Source: an uncultured Tessaracoccus sp. (GTDB lineage Bacteria; Actinomycetota; Actinomycetes; Propionibacteriales; Propionibacteriaceae). Taken from it: a stretch of DNA of 9,971 nucleotides. Positions 1-6,552 of this stretch are shown here, piece after piece; the first letter of the stretch is position 1; each line of letters begins with the position of its first letter. The notes under the pieces are model-generated. The model worked only from the letters and a program-made list of their open reading frames with translations. It was not told the DNA's origin and ran no database searches. Location of the stretch: assembly GCF_947255005.1 (NCBI RefSeq), contig NZ_CAMYFI010000073.1:1-9971 (forward strand), in the 5' to 3' direction. A program made the position numbers and the translations under genes.

Positions 1-33
1 TGAGTCTATCTGGCAGTTCCGGTGCGTGCCTCG

Positions 34-119
34 CAGCCTCGTGGCAGGCTGGGATAGCAAGAAACGGCAACAACCCCCGGCGCGGTGCGAAATGCTGCAT
101 GCTGGGCGGAACCCCGCCC
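34..119 (+). other. gnd leader with two short hairpins
   Basis: The first 146 bases hold no gene that I can support. They contain two inverted repeats. CAGCCT at 34-39 pairs with AGGCTG at 46-51 around a 6-nt loop. GGGCGG at 104-109 pairs with CCGCCC at 114-119 around a 4-nt loop. The second hairpin ends about 13 nt before the gnd ribosome binding site. Neither is followed by a T-run, so neither looks like an intrinsic terminator. They could shape the gnd leader transcript, but in GC-rich DNA short stems like these arise easily by chance. Confidence 0.3.
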
Positions 120-146
120 CGTACCGCCATCGAAGAAGGAGCCCAC

Positions 147-1601
147 ATGGCACTACCCACACCCACACCCGCCACCGCAGACATTGGCGTCACCGGCATG
201 GGCGTGATGGGCCGCAACCTGGCCCGCAACCTCGCACGCAACGGCTACAAGGTGGCCATCCACAACCGCTCGGTAGAGAAAACCGAGCAGGTCTTCACCG
301 ATTTCGGCGACGAGGGCGAGTTCATTCCGTCGGAATCGATGGACGACTTCGTCGCCTCGCTGCAGCAGCCCCGGGTGGCGATCATCATGGTGAAGGCGGG
401 CGCCGCCACCGACGCCGTCATCGACGAGCTCGCGCAGCGCATGGACGAGGGCGACATCATCGTCGACTGCGGCAACACACTGTTCCACGACACCCGCGCC
501 CGCGAAGCCGCGCTGCGAGGCACTGGCCTGCACTTCGTGGGCGTCGGCGTCTCCGGCGGCGAAGAGGGCGCGCTGCTCGGTCCGTCGATCATGCCGGGCG
601 GCTCCGAGGATGCCTACCGACGCCTCGGCCCGATGTTCGAGAAGATCTCTGCCCACGTCGACGGCGAGCCGTGCTGCACGCACGTCGGCCCCGACGGAGC
701 CGGGCACTTCGTGAAGATGGTGCACAACGGCATCGAGTACGCCGACATGCAGGTAATCAGCGAAGCCTACGACCTGCTGCGCCGCGCGCTCGGCCTCACC
801 CCCGCCGAAATCGCCGACATCTTCGAAGAGTGGAACCGCGGCGAGCTCGATTCCTACCTCATGGAGATCACCGTCGAGGTGCTGCGCCAGGTGGATGCCA
901 AGACGGGCAAGCCCCTCGTCGACGTCATCGTCGACGCCGCGAAACAGAAAGGCACCGGCGCTTGGACCACGCAGACGGCTCTCGATCTCGGTGTGCCCAT
1001 CACCGGTATCGGCGAGGCGACGTTCGCCCGCGGGCTGTCGTCGTCGCCCATTCAGCGGCAGGCGGCGCAGGGCTTCGCCGGTGAGGCCGCGGAGTGGAAC
1101 GTCGAGGATCGCGACGGGTTCATCGAGGACGTCCGCCAGGCGCTGTACGCGTCGAAGGTGGTGGCCTACTCGCAGGGGCTCAACGAGATGCAGGCCGCCG
1201 CTGCCGAGTACGACTGGAAACTGGACCTGGGTGCGATCGCGAAGATCTGGCGCGGCGGCTGCATCATCCGGGCGCGTTTCCTGAGTGAGATCACGCGCGC
1301 ATTCGAGGCCAACCCGGAGCTGCCGCTGCTGATCGCCGACGACTACTTCTATGAGCGCATCGTGAAGGCGCTGCCGTCGTGGCGACGGGTGGTCGTCGCG
1401 GCCGCCACCCACGGTGTGCCTGCGCCGGTGTTCACGTCGTCGCTGTCGTACTACGACGGGGTGCGCTCCGACAGGCTGCCCGCCGCGCTGGTGCAGGGGC
1501 AGCGCGATTACTTTGGCGCGCACACCTACGCGCGCATCGACGCCGAAGGCAGCTTCCACACGCTCTGGGCGACGGACGACCGCAAGGAGGTGGAAGCATG
1601 A
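147..1601 (+). CDS. gnd: 6-phosphogluconate dehydrogenase, decarboxylating
   Basis: Cytosolic enzyme of the oxidative pentose phosphate pathway. It converts 6-phosphogluconate to ribulose 5-phosphate and CO2, normally reducing NADP+. The product is 484 residues, close to the family's usual 470-480. The N-terminal Rossmann motif GMGVMGRN is at about 17-24, followed by NRS at 40-42, whose arginine is typical of NADP-preferring members. The family signatures SGGEEGALLGPS (136-147) and KMVHNGIEYAD (190-200, with catalytic-type Lys190, His193 and Asn194) are intact. The C-terminus has the expected RDYFGAHTYARID substrate-binding stretch. An in-frame ATG exists at 99, but ATG 147 is preferred. It has a strong AAGAAGGAG at 133-141 at normal spacing, and the protein then begins just before the Rossmann fold. 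The stop overlaps the next gene by 4 nt (ATGA), so the two are probably co-translated. Confidence 0.96.
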   Translation: MALPTPTPATADIGVTGMGVMGRNLARNLARNGYKVAIHNRSVEKTEQVFTDFGDEGEFIPSESMDDFVASLQQPRVAIIMVKAGAATDAVIDELAQRMDEGDIIVDCGNTLFHDTRAREAALRGTGLHFVGVGVSGGEEGALLGPSIMPGGSEDAYRRLGPMFEKISAHVDGEPCCTHVGPDGAGHFVKMVHNGIEYADMQVISEAYDLLRRALGLTPAEIADIFEEWNRGELDSYLMEITVEVLRQVDAKTGKPLVDVIVDAAKQKGTGAWTTQTALDLGVPITGIGEATFARGLSSSPIQRQAAQGFAGEAAEWNVEDRDGFIEDVRQALYASKVVAYSQGLNEMQAAAAEYDWKLDLGAIAKIWRGGCIIRARFLSEITRAFEANPELPLLIADDYFYERIVKALPSWRRVVVAAATHGVPAPVFTSSLSYYDGVRSDRLPAALVQGQRDYFGAHTYARIDAEGSFHTLWATDDRKEVEA

Positions 1602-2674
1602 TGCAGCTTCGTGAAGACGCGCAGTGGGCACTGGTGGTGCCCACGTCGATTGGTGTGCGTATTACGCCGGAGAACCGGCAGCCGGTGCACGTTTCGGATC
1701 GCTACCTGTTGCAGGCCACGTCGGCGGAGACGAACGTCGCGTCGATCTCGTCGCATCTCGGTTTGCCGACGAAGGTGCTCACCAACTTCGTCGAGGGCTC
1801 GCCGATTTCGGCGTTCATCAAGACGGATCTGCGGGCGCGCGGGATGGCATTCGAGGGGCCGAACAAGCCGCAGGGAGGCGCCTGGGGTTACCGGCACCAG
1901 TTCAACATCGCCGATTCCGGATTCGGCGGGCGGGCGCCTCGGGTGTGGAACGACCGCGCGGGTGAAGTGGGGCGCGACCTCGACGTCGCCGACTTCGACC
2001 TGGAGCGGCTGTTCGCCGACGAGGGTGTGAAGATCCTGCATCTCTCCGGCCTGATCGCCGCGATTTCGCCGAACACCAGCAAGTTCTGCGTGGAACTGGC
2101 GCGCAAGGCGAAGGAGCACGGCACCCGCGTCGCGTTCGACCTCAACCACCGCGCATCCTTCTGGAAGGGCCGCGAGGAGGAGCTGTCGGCCGCGTTCCGC
2201 GATATCGCATCGCACTGCGACATCCTGTACGGCAATGAAGAGGACTTCCAGCTGTGCCTCGGCATCGAGGGGCCGGAGGCCGGCGGCGAGGACATCGACG
2301 CCGAGATCGAGAACTTCAAGGCCATGATCTCTGAGGTGCGCAAGGCATACCCCGACGCGGCCTACGTCGGCACGTCGCTGCGCGAAGTGCTCTCCGCAAA
2401 CCGGCATCGCTGGGGCATGATCCTGTTCGGCGAGGGCGAGTTCAACGTCGCGCCGCTCAGGGAGATCGACGTGCTCGACCGCATCGGCGGCGGCGACGGC
2501 TCCATCGGCGGTGTGCTCTACGGCATCCTGCAGGGCTGGACGCCTAAGCGGTGCATGCAGTTCGGCTGGGCCACCGGCGCGATGGCCGCGACGAGCCTCC
2601 ACGACTACGCCGCGCCCGCCGACGAGGCCCAGGTGTGGTCGATGTGGGAGGGCAACGCCCGAGTCCAGCGCTAA
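1598..2674 (+). CDS. PfkB-family sugar kinase, probably 2-keto-3-deoxygluconate kinase
   Basis: A ribokinase/PfkB-fold carbohydrate kinase of 358 residues. The closest functional guess is 2-dehydro-3-deoxygluconokinase, which phosphorylates KDG to KDPG in the cytosol. Supporting motifs are AETNVASISSHLG at 43-55 (substrate side), FDLNHRASFWKGREEE at 180-195, which resembles the DLNxR...W stretch of KDG kinases, and DRIGGGDGSIGG at 294-305, holding the anion hole and catalytic base Asp300. The family pattern is usually GxGDAF; here the base is followed by Gly-Ser, a mild departure. The start is ATG 1598 within the ATGA overlap with gnd. It is served by AAGGAGG at 1584-1590, 7 nt upstream. ATG 1601 is a possible alternative. 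The last codons (VQR-stop) lie in a 28-bp stretch also found at the end of vapC. The gene ends 6 nt before a palindromic repeat. Confidence in kinase is high; confidence in substrate is moderate. Confidence 0.85.
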   Translation: MMQLREDAQWALVVPTSIGVRITPENRQPVHVSDRYLLQATSAETNVASISSHLGLPTKVLTNFVEGSPISAFIKTDLRARGMAFEGPNKPQGGAWGYRHQFNIADSGFGGRAPRVWNDRAGEVGRDLDVADFDLERLFADEGVKILHLSGLIAAISPNTSKFCVELARKAKEHGTRVAFDLNHRASFWKGREEELSAAFRDIASHCDILYGNEEDFQLCLGIEGPEAGGEDIDAEIENFKAMISEVRKAYPDAAYVGTSLREVLSANRHRWGMILFGEGEFNVAPLREIDVLDRIGGGDGSIGGVLYGILQGWTPKRCMQFGWATGAMAATSLHDYAAPADEAQVWSMWEGNARVQR

Positions 2675-2679
2675 GGGCC

Positions 2680-2731
2680 AAGATAGATCAAGTTCGTGGT
2701 GGGCAGACGCACCACGAACTTGATCTATCTA
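2680..2731 (+). repeat. palindromic repeat, copy 1
   Basis: Inverted repeat with arms 2681-2701 and 2710-2730, perfect over 21 bp, and an 8-nt loop GGCAGACG. The left arm core is AGATAGATCAAGTTCGTGG. It lies between the convergent kinase and fic genes, starting 6 nt after the kinase stop. It supplies the fic stop codon (TAG at 2731-2729 on the minus strand). It could act as a bidirectional terminator here, although neither side has a T-run. Two more full copies and a half copy lie in the window, so it is a dispersed family rather than a one-off hairpin. Confidence 0.95.
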
Positions 2732-3898
2732 TGCGCGACGCCCGGCACGTTCGGCAAATGCATCCAACGCCTGGGTGAGCCCGACGACGGTCCACGCGTC
2801 CACGCCGCCCACGCGACGCTCGCGGCGCAGCAGCCCCGCGTCGGTGAGCCGCGTGCACAGGCGATACGCCGACGGGCGGGGAATCCCGGCGGCCACGAGC
2901 ATGTCGATGTTAAACGCCGGCTCCGTGGAACAGACCTCAGCCATGCGCACGATGTTTGCCGTTGTGCGACGAGCGGTCGCCAGAATCTCGTCGCTCACCG
3001 CCTCGACGTCGGTGCGCAGCCGCAGAGCATTCTCGACCGCCATTTCGGCGGCGTCGGCGAACTGCAGCACGATCTCCTCCGGCCTGCCCTCTCGGTATGC
3101 GGTGAGTGCTTGGAAGTACGCGTCGGTGTTGGTCAAGAGCCCCGACGAGATAGGCACCGATAAGTTTCGAGCAACGCCGCGGTGCCGCAGCACCGACGAC
3201 ACGAGCGCCCGCCCGGTGCGGCCGTTGCCGTCGGTGAAGGGGTGAATCGTCTCGAAGTGCGCGTGGGCGATGGCTGCTTGCACGAGCGGCTCGACGTCGG
3301 TGCGGCGCAGGAACTGCATGAGGTCTTCCAACGCGTCGGGCACGTCGTCGTGGTGTGGCGGGACGAAGGCCGCAGTGACGGGTGACTCACCTCCCACCCA
3401 CACCCATTCGGTGCGGATCCGCCCGGCATTGGCGGGGTCGTCGCCGCCACCGAGCGCGTCGTGCATCGCGAGCAGCATGGCAACGTCCATCGAGTCGGCC
3501 AGCGCAATCGCTGCCTCCATGGCCTTGACGTTGCGCGCGATGCTGGTGGCGTTGCGGTTACTGCGTTCCCCGAGCGTCGCCAGCGCAATCCGACGCGCAC
3601 TCGCACTCAAGCGTTCGATCTCCGAGCTCGACGACGATTCACTCCGCAGCAGCACACTGGCGAAGGGCAGCCCCCAACGTTGCGCCGTCGCGTCGAAGCG
3701 CTCAATCGTCGACGTGGCCGCCCGCGCTTGCGCCAACACTTCCGCGTCGAGATGCACCGGCAACGAGGCGATCATCGGCACTCGCACATAGTGAAACTCG
3801 CCCCTGTTGCGAAGGCGGCGCCGCCGGCTCATCAACGCGTCCGGACTCGGCTCCCAGGTGGCATGCCGGTACTCCACCGCTGGCCAGTTCGTGCCCAT
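2729..3898 (-). CDS. Fic-domain protein (probable AMP transferase) with C-terminal winged helix
   Basis: A 389-residue Fido protein. These usually transfer AMP from ATP to a hydroxyl side chain of a target protein. The catalytic motif HPFTDGNGRTGR is at 219-230, with catalytic His219 and the phosphate-binding GNGR. An upstream SSEIE at 91-95 sits where class II Fic proteins carry their N-terminal inhibitory helix ([S/T]xxxE[G/N]). Glu95 is present but is followed by Arg rather than Gly/Asn. The flap region is around 165-180. Residues from about 310 to 389 (AAGIPRPSAYRLCTRLTDAGLLRRE) look like a winged-helix DNA-binding domain, common in this Fic subgroup. That allows autoregulation or a role independent of toxicity. 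The start is preceded by AAGGGGG (3909-3903). The gene is monocistronic, with a palindromic repeat at each side. No separate antitoxin gene is seen, consistent with built-in inhibition. The target is unknown. Confidence 0.9.
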   Translation of the reverse strand: MGTNWPAVEYRHATWEPSPDALMSRRRRLRNRGEFHYVRVPMIASLPVHLDAEVLAQARAATSTIERFDATAQRWGLPFASVLLRSESSSSSEIERLSASARRIALATLGERSNRNATSIARNVKAMEAAIALADSMDVAMLLAMHDALGGGDDPANAGRIRTEWVWVGGESPVTAAFVPPHHDDVPDALEDLMQFLRRTDVEPLVQAAIAHAHFETIHPFTDGNGRTGRALVSSVLRHRGVARNLSVPISSGLLTNTDAYFQALTAYREGRPEEIVLQFADAAEMAVENALRLRTDVEAVSDEILATARRTTANIVRMAEVCSTEPAFNIDMLVAAGIPRPSAYRLCTRLTDAGLLRRERRVGGVDAWTVVGLTQALDAFAERAGRRA

Positions 3899-3936
3899 GT
3901 CGCCCCCTTATTGTTATTGAGAACCTAGGCGGTCAG

Positions 3937-3964
3937 ATTATCATTAACGCCTGCTAATGATAAT
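3937..3964. promoter_or_regulatory. AT-rich inverted repeat, possible fic promoter/operator
   Basis: ATTATCATTA (3937-3946) and TAATGATAAT (3955-3964) form a perfect 10-bp inverted repeat around an 8-bp GC-rich spacer. It is about 40 bp upstream of the fic start, in the most AT-rich patch of the window. On the minus strand it includes GATAAT, a fair -10 hexamer. The symmetry suggests binding of a dimeric regulator, possibly the winged-helix domain of Fic itself. The orientation of the half-sites (ATTATCA outward) does not match a classic Fur or Zur box. Confidence 0.45.
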
Positions 3965-4012
3965 GAACTGGATGCGATGAGGAGCCTCCCTGGCGCGCGC
4001 CACAGGAGCCCC

Positions 4013-4063
4013 AAGATAGATCAAGTTCGTGGTGGGTAGACCCGCCACGAACTTGATCTATCA
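4013..4063 (+). repeat. palindromic repeat, copy 2
   Basis: Same family as the repeat after the kinase gene. The 18-bp perfect arms GATAGATCAAGTTCGTGG (4015-4032) and its complement (4045-4062) extend inward to 4036/4041 through one G-T mismatch, leaving the loop TAGA. It lies between the divergent fic and vapB genes, upstream of both, so at this site it cannot serve as their terminator. With copy 1 it brackets fic; with the half copy downstream it brackets vapBC. Confidence 0.95.
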
Positions 4064-4067
4064 TCGC

Positions 4068-4086
4068 GCTAGCACTTTGCTAGCAT
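4068..4086 (+). promoter_or_regulatory. vapBC promoter with paired GCTAGC operator-like sites
   Basis: GCTAGCA occurs twice, at 4068-4074 and 4079-4085, with palindromic GCTAGC cores one helical turn (11 bp) apart. The second overlaps TAGCAT (4081-4086), a TANNNT -10 hexamer that ends 6 nt before the vapB ATG. There is no Shine-Dalgarno sequence, so a leaderless transcript starting at the ATG is likely. Paired palindromes over the -10 fit the usual autorepression of a toxin-antitoxin operon by its ribbon-helix-helix antitoxin. Confidence 0.5.
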
Positions 4087-4092
4087 CAGTTC

Positions 4093-4320
4093 ATGTCCAC
4101 CTTGTACATTCGTGACGTCCCCGACGACGTCGCTGCTGCACTCAGACGCCAGGCAGCCGAGGCGGGGCAATCGCTGTCGGCCTACGTCGGCGGGCAGCTC
4201 GCAACGTGGGCGAGGCGCCCAACCAATGCCGAGATCGTCGCCCGACTGCGCAAGCTCGATCGGAGCCAGGCACTGACGGCGGATGCCATCCTCGCGGCGC
4301 GCGACGCAGAACGCCGATGA
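4093..4320 (+). CDS. VapB/FitA-type ribbon-helix-helix antitoxin
   Basis: A small 75-residue protein. The N-terminus STLYIRDVPDDVAAALRRQA fits the strand-helix start of a ribbon-helix-helix DNA-binding antitoxin (Arc/MetJ fold, FitA-like). SLSAYVGGQLATWA follows as the second helix. The charged C-terminal tail (about 44-75) would wrap and block the partner toxin. It overlaps the PIN toxin gene by 4 nt (ATGA), the standard arrangement for equimolar expression. It probably represses its own promoter together with the toxin. The start lacks a ribosome binding site but lies 6 nt after a -10-like hexamer. Confidence 0.88.
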   Translation: MSTLYIRDVPDDVAAALRRQAAEAGQSLSAYVGGQLATWARRPTNAEIVARLRKLDRSQALTADAILAARDAERR

Positions 4321-4700
4321 TCGTCGTCGACGCGTCCGCGATGGTGGAGACGCTCGTCGGCTCTGATCCCGCCGACGAGCTACTCGCCGCCCTCGAAGGC
4401 GACGTGCATGCTCCAACGCTGCTAGATGTCGAAGTGATGTCGGTGCTGCGCGGTCTCGAACTGGGAAAGATGCTGTCCGCCGCCCAAGCCGCTGAAGCGC
4501 TCGACACATATTGGAGCTTCAGCATCCAACGCCACGAGGTCCGGTTACTACGCAACCGCGTCTGGCAACTGCGCCACCAGTTCACCAGCTACGACGCGCA
4601 ATACATCGCGCTCGCCGAGGCGCTCGACACACCGCTCTACACCTGCGATCGGAAACTGGCCGCACGAGGCCACGGCGCGAATGTTCGGGTCCAGCGCTGA
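4317..4700 (+). CDS. VapC-type PIN-domain toxin ribonuclease
   Basis: A 127-residue PIN-domain protein, typical in length for VapC. These toxins are Mg2+-dependent endoribonucleases that cut tRNA or rRNA when the antitoxin is lost. The acidic metal-binding residues are all present: Asp5 in VVDASAMVE, Glu39 in LLDVEVMSVL, Asp93 in TSYDAQYIALAE and Asp111 in YTCDRKLA. ATG 4317 is chosen because it overlaps the antitoxin stop (ATGA) and places Asp5 at the normal position; a longer reading frame upstream is only a shadow of the antitoxin gene. The last 12 nt of the gene and the following 16 nt nearly duplicate the end of the kinase gene (25 of 28 bases identical). That suggests the 3' end was affected by the repeat element. 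The RNA target cannot be told from sequence. Confidence 0.9.
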   Translation: MIVVDASAMVETLVGSDPADELLAALEGDVHAPTLLDVEVMSVLRGLELGKMLSAAQAAEALDTYWSFSIQRHEVRLLRNRVWQLRHQFTSYDAQYIALAEALDTPLYTCDRKLAARGHGANVRVQR

Positions 4701-4721
4701 GGGTCAAGATAGGTCAGTTCG
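4701..4721 (+). repeat. degenerate half copy of the palindromic repeat
   Basis: Immediately after the vapC stop the sequence reads TCAAGATAGGTCAGTTCG (4704-4721). It matches the left arm of the palindrome except for one substitution and one deleted base. The right arm is absent: the sequence continues into the larA promoter region. It is best read as a decayed or truncated fourth copy. Confidence 0.75.
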
Positions 4722-4724
4722 AAA

Positions 4725-4771
4725 GCCATCGATGGCAACTCGGCCCGACGACCAACGAGGCGTGGTAGAGA
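4725..4771 (+). promoter_or_regulatory. larA promoter region with operator-like GCCA-N4-TGGCAACT
   Basis: GCCATCGATGGCAACT at 4725-4740 begins with a perfect 12-bp palindrome. It is followed after 25 nt by TAGAGA (4766-4771), a -10-like hexamer ending 6 nt before the larA ATG. The same GCCA-N4-TGGCAACT with the same 25-nt distance to TAGACT lies upstream of larE. The position just upstream of the -35 zone fits an activator site. Lactobacillus larA is activated by the Crp-Fnr protein LarR, but no such regulator is encoded in this window. Confidence 0.55.
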
Positions 4772-4777
4772 AGTGTC

Positions 4778-6085
4778 ATGACGAAGCTGTACTCAGGCGT
4801 TCCCGACGCACACACGGCAGGCGGCCCCGACGAAGTGCTCACGCACGCTGAGCTCAGCGAGTTCGTGCACACCCAGCTCGCCGCCCACGACTTCGACGGC
4901 AAGCGCGTCACCCTCGTCGTGCCAGACGGTACTCGGCACGCACCCGTCGCGATGATGTCCCAACTCATTCGCGACGCGCTCGGCACCCGGCCCGCATCCG
5001 TCCGCGTGGTGATCGCGCTTGGTACGCACGATTACATGTCCGACGAGGCCATCGGCAAGCTCATGGGCTGCGAACCAGGCAGATTTGCCGACACCTACCC
5101 CGGCTGGGAGATCGTCAACCACCTGTGGCGCGACGAGGCCACGTTCGCCAACCTCGGGACGGTGCCCAAGGAGCGCATCGCCGAGCTCAGCGACGGGCGC
5201 CTCACCGACCGCGACATGACCGTGCTCGTGAACAAACTCGTCGTGGACACCGATATCTCCCTCATCCTCGGGCCGGTGCTGCCGCACGAAGTCGTCGGCA
5301 TCTCCGGCGGCAACAAGTACTTCTTCCCCGGTCTGTCGGGCCACGACGTGATCGACATGTCGCACTGGGTGGGCGCGCTGATTACGAGCTACGAGATGAT
5401 CGGATCGCTCGGCATCACCCCCGTGCGCCAGATGATCGACGCCGCCGCCGAGCTGATCCCGTCGGAGAAACTGCTGCTGGGGATGATCGTGAAACCCGGT
5501 TCCGACGACCTCCAGTTCGTGGCGTTCGGCGACTCGCGCGCCGCGTGGGAGGCGTGCGCGGAGGTGTCAAGCCAAGTGCATGTGAAGTATGTGCCGCGCG
5601 AGTATAAGCGCGTGCTGTCGATCATCCCCGAGATGTACGAGGACATGTGGACCGGTGCCAAGGGGTTCTACAAGCTCGAGCCGATCGTCGCCGACGGGGG
5701 CGAGCTCATCATTTACGCGCCCCACATCCGCGAGGTATCGGTGATGCACCCCGGTATTGAGAAGATCGGCTACCACAACCGCCAGTACTTCGTCGAGCAG
5801 TGGGATCGCTTCAAAGATCACCCGTGGGGCGAGCTCGCCCACTCGACGCATCTGCGCGGCCTCGGCAGCTACGACCCCGCCACCGGCGTCGAAACCAACC
5901 GCGTCACCGTCACGCTCGCCACCGGCATCCCCCGCGCGACGGTGGAGGCAATCTCGCTCAACTACCTCGACCCCGCGACGGTCGACGTCGCCGCGTTCGA
6001 GCACGACCCCGACACCCTCGTCGTGCACGAGGCCGGCGAGCTCCTCCACCGCACGCAAGCCCAGCGCGGGAAGCTACCCGCCTGA
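4778..6085 (+). CDS. larA: LarA-family nickel-pincer nucleotide-dependent racemase/epimerase
   Basis: 435 residues, the usual LarA (DUF2088) size. LarA binds the nickel-pincer nucleotide covalently through a lysine and inverts alpha-hydroxyacids by hydride transfer to the cofactor. Key residues are visible: PDGTR (49-53) for the phosphate/substrate site; His84 in ALGTHDYMSDE, matching the His108 region of the Lactobacillus plantarum enzyme; and His170, Lys180 and His196 in LPHEVVGISGGNK...SHW. The His-10-Lys-16-His spacing equals that of His174/Lys184/His200. A conserved THLRGLG and LATGIP stretch lies near 365-395. Lactate is the founding substrate, but the LarA superfamily includes enzymes for other hydroxyacids, including sugar acids. 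With gnd and a KDG-kinase-like gene upstream, a sugar-acid substrate is plausible. There is no strong ribosome binding site; GAGAAG at 4768-4773 overlaps the -10-like TAGAGA, so initiation may be leaderless. It converges with a hypothetical gene 16 bp downstream. Confidence 0.88.
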   Translation: MTKLYSGVPDAHTAGGPDEVLTHAELSEFVHTQLAAHDFDGKRVTLVVPDGTRHAPVAMMSQLIRDALGTRPASVRVVIALGTHDYMSDEAIGKLMGCEPGRFADTYPGWEIVNHLWRDEATFANLGTVPKERIAELSDGRLTDRDMTVLVNKLVVDTDISLILGPVLPHEVVGISGGNKYFFPGLSGHDVIDMSHWVGALITSYEMIGSLGITPVRQMIDAAAELIPSEKLLLGMIVKPGSDDLQFVAFGDSRAAWEACAEVSSQVHVKYVPREYKRVLSIIPEMYEDMWTGAKGFYKLEPIVADGGELIIYAPHIREVSVMHPGIEKIGYHNRQYFVEQWDRFKDHPWGELAHSTHLRGLGSYDPATGVETNRVTVTLATGIPRATVEAISLNYLDPATVDVAAFEHDPDTLVVHEAGELLHRTQAQRGKLPA

Positions 6086-6101
6086 AGGCGCCCCGTCGGC
6101 G

Positions 6102-6500
6102 CTACTTCGTCACCGTCACTGTGTAGACCACAGGCTCCTTGCCCTGCGCGTCGCAGTTCTCCAACGTGGTGCGGAGGCAGTACTGCACCGTGAAGGTGAA
6201 CGTGCCCTCCTTACGCCCGGTCACGTCGGCATACACCGGGAAGCTGCAACCACCGTCCAGTGAGTCGTCCGGACAACCGTCGTGACCTTCCTTGATTGTC
6301 GCGAGCGGGGAGTCAGCACCGTCAGTGATGTAGTAGCTATCGCCGATGCTGGGGTTCGATTGTCCCAGCACCACTCGAGTGGTTTCCCCAACGGCGATGT
6401 GCACGTCGGTGGAATGGGTGCGAGGCGGCACGGGGTCCGGAGCAGGCCCCTCAGGGATGATGCCGAAGAGTAGCGCGAACAGCATAGCGATGATCGTCAT
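6102..6500 (-). CDS. small exported hypothetical protein, weakly chagasin-like
   Basis: 132 residues of unknown function. The N-terminus (about 1-15) is a short hydrophobic segment lacking basic residues, followed by a Pro-rich linker (PEGPAPDPVPP). This suggests a membrane-anchored or secreted protein. The remainder is beta-rich with four cysteines in two spaced pairs (CPDDSLDGGC and YCLRTTLENC), which could form disulfides outside the cell. GETTRVVLGQSNPSIGDSYY and GTFTFTVQYC faintly recall the NPTTGY loop and the late Tyr strand of chagasin-type (I42) cysteine protease inhibitors. I give that resemblance low weight. In-frame stops lie just upstream of ATG 6500, so this is the earliest start. 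TACTAAT sits 4 nt before it, which may be a -10 for a leaderless message. Confidence 0.6.
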   Translation of the reverse strand: MTIIAMLFALLFGIIPEGPAPDPVPPRTHSTDVHIAVGETTRVVLGQSNPSIGDSYYITDGADSPLATIKEGHDGCPDDSLDGGCSFPVYADVTGRKEGTFTFTVQYCLRTTLENCDAQGKEPVVYTVTVTK

Positions 6501-6552
6501 ACCTTATTAGTATGGACGGCACTCGGGTCATCGTCGCGCGGCTCCATCGCGC

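Noticed and set aside
11..18. TGGCAGTT near the window start as a third lar operator
   Set aside because: Only 6 of 8 bases match TGGCAACT, the GCCA half is missing and the -10 spacing does not fit.
26..1084. Long Arg/His-rich reading frame on the plus strand over gnd
   Set aside because: It is a frame-shifted shadow of gnd with no recognisable domains and a composition typical of out-of-frame GC-rich DNA.
153..1631. 492-codon minus-strand frame opposite gnd
   Set aside because: Antisense shadow produced by high GC third positions. gnd shows full family motifs on the other strand.
1526..2602. 358-codon minus-strand frame opposite the kinase gene
   Set aside because: No family motifs, and it is fully antisense to a well-supported PfkB kinase.
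2680..2731. Palindrome read as a simple intrinsic terminator
   Set aside because: There is no T-run on either side, and a sister copy lies upstream of two divergent genes, so terminator function cannot explain the family even if this copy also terminates.
3937..3964. Fur or Zur box
   Set aside because: The half-sites are arranged outward with an 8-bp GC spacer and do not match the inward TGATAAT-N-ATTATCA layout.
6088..6102. GCGCC...GGCGC stem between larA and the hypothetical gene as a terminator
   Set aside because: Only 5 bp, no T-run, and partly within the stop codon of the opposing gene; such stems are common by chance here.
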